From Mytilus trossulus (taxonomy: Eukaryota; Mollusca; Bivalvia; Mytilida; Mytilidae): DNA of 64,000 bases. The notes beneath the pieces are model-generated. The model saw nothing but the letters and a program-made list of their open reading frames with translations. It had not been told where the DNA came from and made no database searches. Made by a program: the position numbers and the translations under genes. Below are positions 12,396 through 22,820 of the stretch, piece by piece. The stretch covers positions 75,967,127 to 76,031,126 of the forward strand of contig NC_086378.1 in NCBI RefSeq assembly GCF_036588685.1, in the 5' to 3' direction. Position 1 is the first letter of the stretch; every line of letters starts with the position of its first letter.

Positions 12396-15300
12396 ATGGC
12401 TGGTACAAAGTTGAAAGTTCATCATTATTACATAAGAAATTCTGAAGTACCATTTGAAGAAGATATGTTTAATGAGTTTAAAGGTCACAGAAACTTAGCA
12501 GTTGAAGAGTTACCTCCCTGGACACAGGAATCCACAAAGGATAAGGCATCAAGAAGGGCTGTTTCTAGGTCTGTATTTATGTCCCATTTATTATACCCCA
12601 TTTCTGGGCATTGTGTTTTCTAGTCTGTGGGTCTGTCTGTTCATAAGTCCGTTCATCCGTCTGTCCCTCTTCAGGTTAAAGTTTTTGGTCAAGGCAGTTT
12701 TTATACGACCGCAAAATTTGAAATTTTTTTCGTCGTATATTGCTATCACGTTGGCGTCGTCGTCGGCGTCATTGTCGTCATCCGAATACTTTTAGTTTTC
12801 GCACTCTAACTTTAGTAAAAGTGAATAGAAATCTATGAAATTTTAACACAAGGTTTATGACCACAAAAGGAAGGTTGGGATTGATTTTGGGAGTTTTGGT
12901 CCAATCATTTTAGGAAATAGGGGCCAAAAACGGCCCAAATAAGCATTTTCTTGTTTTTCGCACAGTAACTTTAGTTTAAGTGAATAGAAATCTATGACAT
13001 TTTGACACAAGGTTTATGACCACAAAAGGAAGGTTGGGATTGATTTCGGGAGTTTTGGTTCAAACTGTTTATGAATTAGGGGCCAACAAGGGGTCCAAAT
13101 AAGCATTTTTCTTGGTTTTTGCACCATAACTTTAGTATAAGTAAATAGAAATCTATGAAATTTAAACACCAGGTTTATGACCATAAGAGGAAGGTTGGTA
13201 TTGATTTTGGGAGTTTTGCTCTTTACAGTTTAGGAATAAGGGGCCCAAAGGGTCCAACATTAAACTTTGTTTGATTTCATCAAAAATTGAAAAATTGGGG
13301 TTCTTTGATATGCCGAATCTAACTGTGTATGTAGATTTTATATTTTTGGTCCCGTTTTCAAATTGGTCTACATTAAGGTCCAAATGGTCCAAAATTAAAC
13401 TTAGTTTGATTTTGACAAAAATTGAATCCTTGGGGTTCTTTGATATGCTGAATCTTAAAATGTACTTAGATTTTTGATTATTGGCCCAGTTTTCAAGTTG
13501 GTCCAAATTGGGGTCCAAAATCAAACTTTGTTTGATTTCATCAAAAATTGAATAAATGGGGTTCCTTGATATGCCAAATCTAACTGTGTATGTAGATTCT
13601 TTATTTTTGGTCCTGTTTTCAAATTGGTCTACATTAAAGTCCAAATGTTCCAAAATTAAACTTAGTTTGATTTTACCAAAAAATGAATTCTTGGGGTTCT
13701 TTGATATGCTGAATCCAAGCATGTACTTAGATTTTTGATTATGGGCCCAGTTTTCAAGTTGGTCAAAATCAGGGTCTAAAATTATTATATTAAGTATTGT
13801 GCAATAGCAAGAAATTTTCAATTGCACAGTACTCAGCAATAACAAGAAATCTTCAATTGCACAGTATTGTGCAATAGCAAGAAATTTTCAATTGCACAAT
13901 AGCAAGAAATCTTCAATTGTACAGTATTGTGCAATAGCAAGTATTTTCAATTGCACAGTATTGCACAATAGAAAGAAATATCTAATTGCACAATATTGTG
14001 CAATAGCAAGAAATTTATTTTCAATTCGAGTTATCTTTCTTTGTCAAGAATAGGTACTGTAAATTCAGAAATTATTGCGAGGTTTTTATTATTGCGAATA
14101 ATGCGACTGAGTTGTAAACGCAATAATTAAAACTCGCATTTTGTAATATTTTAACTGAATTAAGCATGACTTTTCTCAAAATCGTAAAAATTACAATCGC
14201 ATTCAAGTGTAAAATGACAAAATCGCAATAATAAGTGCACGCAATAATTTCTGAATTTACAGTAGTTGAATCAACTTAAAATTATTGTTTTATACAATAT
14301 ACAATGTATATTCACTTTAACTACCAACTGATAAATTAAAACAATCTTAACCATTCAGTGATAACAAGCACTTTTTTACGTTTTAATATTTTATGATTTG
14401 TACAGTATTGTGCAATAGCAAGTATTTTCAATTGCACAGTATTGCGCAATAGAAAGAAATATCTAATTGCACAATATTGTGCAATAGCAAGAAATTTATT
14501 TTCAATTGGAGTTATCTTTCTTTGTCCAGAATAGGTAGTTGAATCAACTTAAAATCATTGTTTTATACAATATACAATGTATATTAACTTTTACTACCAA
14601 CTGATAAATTAAAACAATCTTTACCATTCAGTGATAACAAGCACTTTTTTACATTTTAATATTTTATGATGTATTTAAATGAGTAATTATTGTTACAAAC
14701 TCCATTAGAAATTGGAATTGAGATCAGTTTTGGAATAAAGGATAGGGGATGTGAAAAAAAAAATTGGGGGGGGGGGGTCAATTTTTCTCATTTGAAATTT
14801 CATAAATAAAAAGAAAATTTCTTCAAACTTTTTTTGAGAGGATCAACAGCATAGTGAATTACTCACAGGCAAAACAAAAAAATTAAGTTCATTTGACCAC
14901 ATTCATTCTGTGTCAGAAACCTATGCTGTGTCAACTATTTAATCACAATCCAAGTTTAGAGCTGAATCCAGCTTGAATGTTGTGTCCATACTTGCCCCAA
15001 CCGTTCAGGGTTCAACCTGTGGGGTCGTATAAAGCTGCGCCCTGTGGAGCATCTGGTTGATGAAGTTGAAGTCCAATCAACTTGAAACTTAGTGAACATG
15101 TTCTTAATGATATGGTCTTTCTAATTTTAAAGCCAAAATTAGAGATTTTACCCCATTTTCACATTCCACTGAAAATAGAAAATGATAGTGTGGATGGGTC
15201 ATCCCTGTACTTAGGACACATTCTTGTTGTTTGTATTAGCTATCCACATTCCACAGAACTTGAAGATTCTTGACATTTTGCATGTTTTGTAAATATCATC

Positions 15301-18300
15301 TATTTTTCCATGGCATGATTTTGTAAATCTCAATCTGAAGACAAAAGTTCTAAGGAGGAAGATGTATGGTCTCTAGATATTTTACATTTCTCAGCATTGT
15401 CCCATGTTATCATTACAGCTGTATTTAATATTTTGTAGAAATTTAGAAAATATTTTTTGAAAGTTTGTTTATGTGCACAATACAAGACATGCACTTCTTA
15501 ACTGATTATTCGTTTTGAAGTGGATTAAGGTAAAAATGTAAATTTGATTTCATTATTGCAGAATTCTTCTGACACATGTACATATACATTTTGTATAATA
15601 TGTAAACATTTTGAATCTGTGGTTCTGAACTTCACTTAAACATGTACTTACTAAATGTACAAAAAAAGTACCCAATGAAAAACAATCTATTCACAGTATC
15701 ATAAATTGTAGACAGAAATATACATGTGTTATATCACATGTTAAACAGTCAGGAAAAGAGAGATTGAAAATTATGCTACTGAATAATCCATGGTATTTCA
15801 TTCAAAATACACAAACACATCTTTAGAAAAAAACACATCAGCCACAGTGACATCAGCATAGATAAATCAGGAATTTTATTAGTTTAGGAATGTTTAAGTT
15901 TTAAAACAAGTATTAAAGGGGGGAGGAGGAGAAAGTTACTTTCATTAAAATTTAATGGGTGGCCCAGGGTGGTGGTTATTTAAGAAAGATTGCTGGAACA
16001 TTCAAATGAAATATGCAATTTAAAATGTATGCATGGTGGGGTTAAATATAAAGTACCTTCCTTTCCCCTCATACATTAATATTTAGAACAGCCATCATGT
16101 TATTTCTTTTAATAAAATACTTCAATAAAATGTTGTATTTGTAGGGCATTGAATGCTATGTTAAACACAGGTAAAGGTGGAAAAGTTTACCTGGGAATCG
16201 TGGACAGTGGAATGGTTAGAGGTTTACAACTTACAACTTATCAAGTAAGTTTTATTATTTTAGACAATAGCTATAGAATTCAAAGTGGTTACATTGTTTG
16301 TATATATATTTTATAGTGATAACCAGTACCAGAGCTTCACATGTTTTATCAATATTATTTACACGGCTTTATGTTCATCATAATTCTTTTGACACACACC
16401 TTTCATACATAGTTATAGGTTTAGAACAATAGTTTTCTGATATTGATATTTCCAGCAAGATCATGTGATGGGTAGCCTTGATGATTTGATGTCCCGGTAC
16501 AAGCCTCCAGTAAAGAAACATCGTTATAGAATAAAGTTTGTTCCTGTTGTAGACCCAAAATGTTCTGAGGAGGAAATTATCAAGCAGTGTTCCTATGATG
16601 CAAGGTAATGTGTTGCATACCTCCCAAGTTTTCAAAATGCCCATGGGGGTTTTGTGTGCAAGATGGCTGCAATACTAACAAAAAACCTTCAAGGGGCCTT
16701 CAAATACAGTGTGATGTTGTTTTTTGGCTTCTTCATACTTTTATTTATAAGTCTCAATTCATAGTAAAATTCATTTTTTTTTTTAAATTGTGGACATAAT
16801 TGCTCTTTAAAAAATTCTATTTGGGAGCCTCCATTGGGGAAATCCCCTGCAAATAGTGACAGTTGGCAGGTATGGTGTTACCAAAGGGCAGGTAGGATTT
16901 GAGACCAAAAGATGTAGGACAACATGTCACTGTACAGTCATCCACACCATTAAGTCTCTGATGGATATTTGTCTCAAAAGCAATCATACCACATTTCATT
17001 TCAATATGAAATATGAACTTTTGATTGTAATATTGAGTACAAATGTTGACAAATTAAAGTTTATGTATAATATATGTAAAATGTTAGAATTCAACTTGTA
17101 CAACATTACTTTGTCACTGTGATTACAATTGAGAGAAAATACATATATTATAAAATTAAGAATGGAAATGGGGAATGTGTCAAATTGTTGTATTTATTTT
17201 CAGTGAAAACATTGATGAGACAGACATGGCAGAGAAGATGAAGCCACATATTTTTAGAAGTCCTAGATATTGTTGTATTTATTTTCAGTGATAACCTTGA
17301 TGAGACAGACATGACAGAGAGGATGAAGCCACATATTTTTAGAAGTCATAGATATTGTTGTATTTATTTACAGTGATAACATTGATGAGACAGACATGAC
17401 AGAGAGGATGAAGCCACATATTTTTAGAAGTCACAGATATTGTTGGTGTGATAAAGATGGTGTAGCTCAGTTTAATTGTGTAAGTTTTTATAAAAAATAG
17501 ATTACATAGATGGATATGTGAAATACATAATATATCAATGTAATTTTATTAAGTATCACTTATTAAAAAGTAGAAAAACAGCAAAAAACTAGACAGAGTG
17601 ATGTATTCTGAAAAGAAGAAATATCAGAAAAAGAAACTATTTAAGTTATAAGAATCATGAAAGTTACTTCAAATTCAGGTTCACCTGTAGTGTTTTTAGA
17701 CTAAGTAAACCTATATACGGTATGTTTATTAATTGAAAGATAATTAATGTTATGTAGCAAATACTTATATTGTGAAAGTGATATATTTTAAGTATAATAC
17801 TTCCATGTTGCAACTCATGATTTATGTAAGAGCAATCTGTAAAAATTGCATGACTATACATGACAGTAACAAGTTAATGTCATATTTGTATGCTTTGTAA
17901 TGGATCAATATGTTGAGTCTGATAATAATTTGCTGCTTTGTGATTTATATTTGTTCTCCTCCCAATTGTTAGTCTTCAGAGAGGAAGAGGCAAAAAGAAA
18001 ATCTGAAGTTATTATTTGAGTCATTTAGGGATCAGACCTAAAACATCTTTTAATTGAGACAAGCTCATAACTACAGAAAATGTTGATCTACTACCTATAT
18101 CACTATATTGAGCTATATAAATAATTGTTTAACAATAACATGTTTTTTTATGATGAATGTGAACTAACATTGTTGATTCCATTATACAGGGTGTAATGAC
18201 ACAAGATTACGTAATAGAGATAGACATCTTACCATGGAACAGCAAAGATCCACATAATCAGGACAGTGGATGTGGATCACTGATAAATCTCCATCCACTA

Positions 18301-21300
18301 CATGAAGATGAAGAAGGTTCAGTGTACTTCAGAAGGCAGGCAAGCTTAGTAAAGGTAAGACAGGGCTTCTAGAGTGAAACTTAAGGTAAAGAGTTAAATA
18401 TACTCAACAAGATAAACATCAACACATAACTCTTCTTTTGATTACCTGTGAAGGTCAAAAATAGCTTTAAAAGACAAATAAAATTAATGGAAGGTTCTCC
18501 ACAAAAGCTTTAATGTTGAAAGATTTGATAAAGATGCATCTAAACTTGGCCCATTTTAGTGTACCCACACTCTTTTTTCTCAACAAGGATTTTTGTTTGT
18601 ACTTTTTACGTTGTACTTTAATACAAAGGATATATATATTGAAATACAAAGGATATATTGGTAGTAGAGTAAACTTTTGAAATTAAAAATTCAAATATCA
18701 ATAAGGCTGTTTTTATTAAATAAGTTGGTTTACGGATCCACCGACCCGAATTTTCGCTAATTCAAATAAAAATAAACGCACATTTGTCCTTAAAAATTAT
18801 TTCCGCCGACCTCATAATTATCGATTTACTAAGAAAATTTTAAACAGAATATTTGTGTTTGCGTTTCTTATTCTGGTTCCTATTACTGCATTAAAAAATC
18901 GTTAGCCAGTGCACCAGAAACGTGACTGGTTAGCTTTCCCTGACACCCAAAAGCGAAAACAAGTAGCCCTGTTCTTGACGATACTCGCTTTCAGTCGCTT
19001 CCGTCATCGAACATTTTCAATTTTTACCAAGTTGATGAAACATCATTTTTTTATTGATAATTAAAGAAATTAAGACATTAACGGTTCATTATCTTAAGAA
19101 AAGAGGCTGAAGCATTGTATTTGCAGTGTGTAGCAGTTTATTTGATAAAAAATACAACTTTTTATCACCTCGAACATTTTTGCAAGTTCCGGTGCTTATT
19201 ACCCGAAAAACGTACATCAACCTAAATTTCGGCGGCAAAATAAGATTGTTACTTCATTTAAACGTGATCAAAGTTGCCTCTAGTAAATGTTTAATCCATT
19301 TATTGCATTAAAAACGTCATGTTCCTTTCCAAATAACTTGTCAAACATCGTTTAATTTGGTAAATTTTCTTGCATTCGTCCGCCATTTCCCGATTTCTAA
19401 ACTACGGATCTGAACCGGACCAGCTAAGACCGAAATCTGTACTTTTACAATAATTATTACGGATTCACGGATGGAACAGCTGACAGACGAATATTGACCA
19501 CAAAATTACGTATTTCACATGCATTAAGAGACTTTTAGTTACATCTAATTGATTGGTGTATATAATTCCTTATATTTTTTTATGGATTGGATTTGTTTCA
19601 AACTTGATTAAAGTTGCTTAACTCTGAGACTATTACACTAGCTAATATCAATATATTATGGCCCAGCTTAATAACTTATATATTTTTTTATGAGAAACAC
19701 TGAATTTCATACTTAAAATAGTTTTGAATTAAATTGTAATTGATATTTTATAATTTCTTTGCATTTTTCAAAATAAAAAAAAAAATTTAGATATTAAATG
19801 TTTAGTTGGAAGTTTCTCACAAGAACCTAAGTAAAACTTTTAATTTGAAATGTTACTTTAATTGTATACTCAGATATGAATTGAACAATATTAAAAGAAC
19901 ATTATTTACATATGACCCTTTATACTATAGTAAAATCCAAACATTGTAGGGCACCACGCGAATGAGCACTTCTCTTTCAAATCTCACCACTTCTCCCTAT
20001 CAGTTTCAAAAAGAGAAGTCACTTCTCCCTATAATTCTGAAGAAGTGTGAGCCCTGCTGATATCCGTAATCCAAGTTAAAAAAACAAAACTGGAAAGATC
20101 TAGTTTAAAATTATTTTTTTTCCCTCCTCCTACCCTAAGTTTTTTGGGCTGATGTCCGTAAACCAACTTATTAAATAAAAACAGCCTAATGTTTGTGAAA
20201 TATATATTTAATGATATATATTATAAATGACCATATATCCAAGATGTCTTTAAATGTAAAAAAAAAAAAATTGGGATACCATGCAAGATTGTATGCCTAT
20301 TGAAATAAACTTTAGAACCACTAAATACTTCATGTTTCATTTTGTTTGCCAAATTATAATCTTGTGACATTGATCATTGACCACATAGTTAGTATCTTAT
20401 TATTTTAATGTTCCATTTATTTTAGTACTCTATGTCAGAAATATGTGAGTTAACCAGACAGGAAGCCAGAGAATCATTGGAGGAAGAAGTTAACAGGTAA
20501 GTTCATCATTTAGATTATACAGAAACTCTTGGAGATTGGGCAATATAGCATTTACCTGCTCTGACCTCCTGTCTATCAATTGGTCCATTTTTCCATCAAA
20601 TATTTAAGTTACTGCTGAACAGAACATAAGTTCATCAGCTTGAAGATGATTAATTGTGATGTGTTTTCTGATCTATCTGATACCTACTCTTTTGTTAACT
20701 GATACTTTGAATTTGTTGAAATATCTAAAAAAAAAATCTAATTGTAGGCTTAAAAGAGAAATAATAGCAAAAGAAGAGCTATGCTAAGAGACATGATAGC
20801 TACCATTGATAGACATTGACAGGAGGTAGGTGCTTTCCTACCATAGATAGTGTCATCTAAAGCTCTCGAACCAGCAATATAAAGAACACCATCGATGAGG
20901 AATGAATTAAAGGAGATTACAAATTGTTGACTGTGATTGTTTAACATTACTTAGAAAATGCTTGGAGATGATACACATGCTACATTGATAATGGATAAGA
21001 GTTTTTATACAGAAATTTTGTGGGCGACCAACAATATTTGTAATTTGTTATCTTATGTATGCTCAGAGTATGTATAATATATGAACAAAATATAATTGAT
21101 GCTGAATGAATTATCATTGAAAAATAAATGATGTGTTTTATAATGTAAAAATATGAAAGAGAATATGATGAACAATAAAACTAATGTATTTCATGTTTCT
21201 AGTTGTATGAATTAGTTATTTTTAAAAAACTTACATGTGCATCTAGAAATTATATCCCTATAAACAATATATCACTGTAAACTGACTCATGTCCTGAATA

Positions 21301-22426
21301 TAGAATAACCTAAAGCCAGCATCTAGTAGCAATTTACAGTACATCACAGCAGAAAACAGTACAGATAACAGCTAAGAGCATGGATGTCATTTACTTCTGA
21401 TATCAGTTGATTTGATGTGAATTTAAAAAGGTTATATAGGTTGTCAATCATTGTAGATATTGAATTCTAATGCAATTAGTTTGTAACGATAATTTTCATT
21501 AGAAGTTGATAAATATTTTGAGGGGTTAGAATCCACGTTCTGCCAGTCCGTAACTAAGAAAGCCACCATTTTGAATTCCGATTTTTTTGGGATATGTAAT
21601 TTCTTAAAAAAACCCAACATATTCACATTTTGAGCCTCAACATCTTCTTTTTGTCTATATTCAAACCATTCTGAAGGTCGAGTGTTTTGCGTAAAAAGAA
21701 AGAAACGCCTCTCGAATTTGTTTTCCTAGACTGTGATGGTGTTTTCCATGAAATTCATTATTAATTTTAGTTATATCTTTTGAGAAATGGGTTTCTTGTG
21801 CCATTAAAATGTCACACTTTTGTTGTTGAAACCATGTGTATAGTCTAAAGCGTTTATCTTTCTTTGCTAACCCTTGACAATTTAATGAACAAATATGAAG
21901 ATTTTTAATGTTCATAGTAGTTAGTTGTATTTGTTGTTATAGAAAACAGTTCTAAAAATCCATTTAAATGCCAACAGAAGTTTTGCTTATCGAGCTTGAT
22001 TATGACCCAGATAAACACCAGGTTATTTATAGATCTATATATAGCATTGTGAAAGTTTAAATATATTTTTAGTTCCATTACTGACTTTCCGAAAATCTCT
22101 CTTAATGATAAAGCTTAAAGCTTTACCTTTGTAAAACTTGATTTTACTGTCGCAAATATCCGTTTACCTATCTCCGCTCCGCATCGCTAGGTAAACTCAA
22201 TTTGCGACAGTAAAATCTACGATTTACGAAGGCCAAGCTTAAAATACAATACAGTTATCTCCTAAGTATAATGTTGCTTATTATATGTAAAAAAATAATT
22301 TGTAGATATGATACATATAGAATAGAAGGCAGTCTACAAACAGGTCATTGGGGAACACAGTTTGTTCCCAAAGGAATGCTCACTGTATATTCAAAACATG
22401 AGAAATATGTTATCAATGAAACATGA
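12396..22426 (+). CDS. Schlafen AlbA_2-domain protein (SLFNL1-like)
   Basis: Seven exons: 12396-12568, 16145-16244, 16456-16604, 17374-17479, 18190-18354, 20426-20496, 22306-22426. All introns are GT..AG with matching phases, giving 295 codons including the stop (294 aa). The N-terminus has EFKGHRN (residues 27-33), like the acidic EFK motif of AlbA_2/Schlafen cores. Then comes the most diagnostic piece, TGKGGKVYLGIVDSGMVRG (66-84), the G-G/hydrophobic strand/G-I-x-D-x-G-x-V-x-G block. A later segment (VYFRRQASLVKYSMSEI) resembles the end of the AlbA_2 fold, and a short charged helix follows. Known relatives bind or cut RNA (Schlafens; worm SLFL proteins in piRNA precursor cleavage). Nuclease activity here is inference. 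It lacks any helicase domain, so it belongs with the short Schlafen-like group. The introns are filled with transposable elements. Confidence 0.75.
12620..12702 (+). repeat. 5' half of a GGGGCAT repeat split by a later insertion
   Basis: GTCTGTCTGTTCATAAGTCC through CAGGTTAAAGTTTTTGGTCA AGGCAGTTTTT matches 27090-27170. The continuation, TGATGAAGTTGAAGTCCAAT, appears only at 15058, after the Helentron-like element, so the two halves were once joined. Confidence 0.75.
13162..13845 (-). other. 227-codon ORF across tandem repeats, probably not a gene
   Basis: The translation is a repeat of about 87 residues, e.g. NVDQFENRTKN, STYTVRFGISRNP, LDQLENWANNQKSKY, FSISKNPK. It stays open because two unit lengths sum to a multiple of three. 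The same peptide pieces appear at 51990-52238 but are broken by a frame change. The start lies in the palindromic array. Most likely repeat DNA without a protein role. Confidence 0.25.
13796..14020. repeat. Palindromic short tandem array (ATTGCACAATATTGTGCAAT)
   Basis: Repeats of roughly 34 bp alternate TTGCACAGTATTGTGCAATA with GCAAGAAATTTTCA. Several units contain a perfect or near-perfect 20-bp palindrome that could form cruciforms or RNA hairpins. The same array is at 14401-14500, 24290-24475, 51740-51985 and 57660-57845, always inside the same mobile element family. Confidence 0.85.
13920..14670 (+). repeat. Tandem duplication, 275-bp unit, first copy carrying a MITE
   Basis: Copy A (13920-14400) and copy B (14401-about 14670) both read TACAGTATTGTGCAATAGCA, then TTATCTTTCTTTGTC, AATAGGTA, GTTGAATCAACTTAAAAT and AACTGATAAATTAAAACAAT. 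Copy A is longer by exactly the 206-bp insertion at 14057-14262. Confidence 0.85.
14057..14262. mobile_element. 206-bp TA-flanked MITE (Tc1/mariner-like)
   Basis: The perfect 23-bp terminal inverted repeats begin CTGTAAATTCAGAAATTATT and end GCG. The element is flanked by TA (14055-14056, 14263-14264). The duplicate copy reads AATAGGTAGTTGAATC at 14530-14545, the empty site with a single TA. The reverse copy near 51690-51715 also lacks it. There is no ORF. Confidence 0.9.
15058..15285 (+). repeat. 3' half of the split GGGGCAT repeat
   Basis: TGATGAAGTTGAAGTCCAAT, CAACTTGAAACTTAGTGAAC, GAAAATGATAGTGTGGATGG and GGACACATTCTTGTTG follow the order of the copy at 27165-27512. It completes the fragment at 12620-12702. 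The 63-codon ORF is repeat-derived. Confidence 0.75.
15286..16144. other. Intron 1 remainder of the AlbA_2 gene
   Basis: AT-rich sequence. A purine run, AAAGGGGGGAGGAGGAGAAA, lies near 15914. No exon or recognised element seen. Confidence 0.5.
17184..17400 (+). repeat. 85-bp tandem triplication of a splice acceptor plus exon start
   Basis: The unit begins TTGTTGTATTTATTTTCAG and runs through GATGAGACAGACATG and ATGAAGCCACATATTTTTAG to AGATAT. Acceptors end at 17203, 17288 and 17373, exactly 85 bp apart. Only the third copy continues into the rest of the exon and a donor (17480). Copies one and two run into in-frame TGA at the next CAG|TGA. A truncated repeat fragment (17150-17183) abuts the first unit. 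Confidence 0.85.
18704..20187. mobile_element. 1.5-kb terminal-inverted-repeat element in an AlbA_2-gene intron
   Basis: The left end is AGGCTGTTTTTATTAAATAA then GTTGGTTTACGGA. The right end, reverse-complemented, is AGGCTGTTTTTATTTAATAA then GTTGGTTTACGGA, so about 33 bp with one mismatch. The interior has no transposase-length ORF. No clear target duplication longer than a possible TA could be read. Probably non-autonomous. Confidence 0.75.
20748..20787 (+). CDS. Possible alternative last exon of the AlbA_2 gene
   Basis: After acceptor TAATTGTAG, the exon joins exon 20426-20496 in frame (AG+G), reads RLKREIIAKEELC and stops at 20785-20787, giving a 267-residue protein. The peptide continues the helical, charged character of the preceding EEEVN. 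The downstream exon at 22306-22426 is longer, also in frame and more protein-like, so I take it as the main ending and this as an alternative or a chance acceptor. Confidence 0.3.
21661..21915 (-). pseudogene. LINE endonuclease (EEP) fragment
   Basis: The minus-strand ORF starts MNIKNLHICSLNCQGLAKK and continues WFQQQKCDILMAQETHFS, the first two motifs of apurinic-like endonucleases of non-LTR retrotransposons (S-x-N-x-x-G-L; D-I-x-x-x-Q-E-T-H). After about residue 57 the expected SRGV block appears only in another frame, so the copy is truncated and frameshifted. The QETH style suits the L1/Tx1 group. It lies in the last intron of the AlbA_2 gene, opposite to it. Confidence 0.6.
22112..22262. 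mobile_element. Foldback/MITE-like hairpin
   Basis: Two arms face each other. The left arm has ATTTTACTGTCGCAAAT (22143-22159) and GTTTACCTA, the right arm AGGTAAAC and ATTTGCGACAGTAAAAT (22200-22216). Outer parts (AAGCTT..CCTT.GTAAA) also match imperfectly, giving about 50-bp arms around a CGCTCCGCATCG loop. The right flank, CTTAAAATACAATACAGTTA TCTCC, recurs at 22776-22800. Confidence 0.7.
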
Positions 22427-22753
22427 AGAATTTTCTGGAATAGCTTTCTGATATTTTTGTTTAAATTACAATGTTTTAGACAGGAACTGTATAATAGAGT
22501 TAAATACTAAAGTTATGCAAGAAAGCTTGCTCAGAAATTAGTTTCTTAGTCTTGTGTTTATTGTTGATATTAAGATAAGAAGATGTGGTATGTTTGATAA
22601 TGAGAGACTGTCCATCAGAGAGTAGAGCCTTCAGCAAGGAGTTTTTATAAACCATTAACCTCTAGATGCAATGTATGCAGAAAAAGCTTTATACAATTAT
22701 GTGTGAAAGAATTGCCAAACTTTATGTATTTTGTCAGGTCAGGTATATATGAT

Positions 22754-22796
22754 ATAACTGTATTGTATTTTAAGGCTTAAAATACAATACAGTTAT
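22754..22796. repeat. 43-bp near-perfect palindrome
   Basis: ATAACTGTATTGTATTTTAA G, one central G, then the exact reverse complement. Its arm is also the right edge of the hairpin element at 22112-22262, so it looks like two element ends joined head to head. Confidence 0.9.
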
Positions 22797-22814
22797 CTCC
22801 ATTCTAATGCCACG

Positions 22815-22820
22815 TATTAA
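22815..22820 (+). promoter_or_regulatory. Candidate poly(A) signal AATAAA for the AlbA_2 gene
   Basis: AATAAA is followed by a second one within about 15 bp (TTTAATAAATATT), some 390 bp after the stop at 22426. Placement only; no transcript evidence. Confidence 0.3.

Larger units (their letters stand above)
12703..15057 (+). mobile_element. Helentron-like non-autonomous element (HINE type) with internal tandem arrays
   Basis: The left end is (T)ATACGACCGCAAAATTTGAA. The right end is GGGGTCGTATAAAGCTGCG followed by CCCTGTGGAGCATCTGGT. The inverted motif TTTATACGACC / GGTCGTATAAA is terminal on the left and about 25 bp from the end on the right. The flanks rejoin to give an intact repeat (AGTTTTT|TGATGAAG) with no target duplication beyond T. 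Asymmetric ends, insertion between Ts and a tandem-repeat core are what I know of Helentron/HINE elements. The core has about 120-bp units (12800-13255), about 130-bp units (13260-13780), palindromic 34-bp units (13796-14020) and a larger duplication (13920-14670). Other copies: 24285-25108 (+), 50880-52795 (-), 55975-58085 (-, interrupted). Confidence 0.65.

Noticed and set aside
13271..13738. Plus-strand ORFs opposite the 227-codon frame
   Set aside because: They lie in the same tandem repeats and repeat one another; no independent coding signal.
17796..17810. Second copy of the 3.4-kb transposon terminus
   Set aside because: Only 15 bp match; chance cannot be excluded, so it is not listed as an element.
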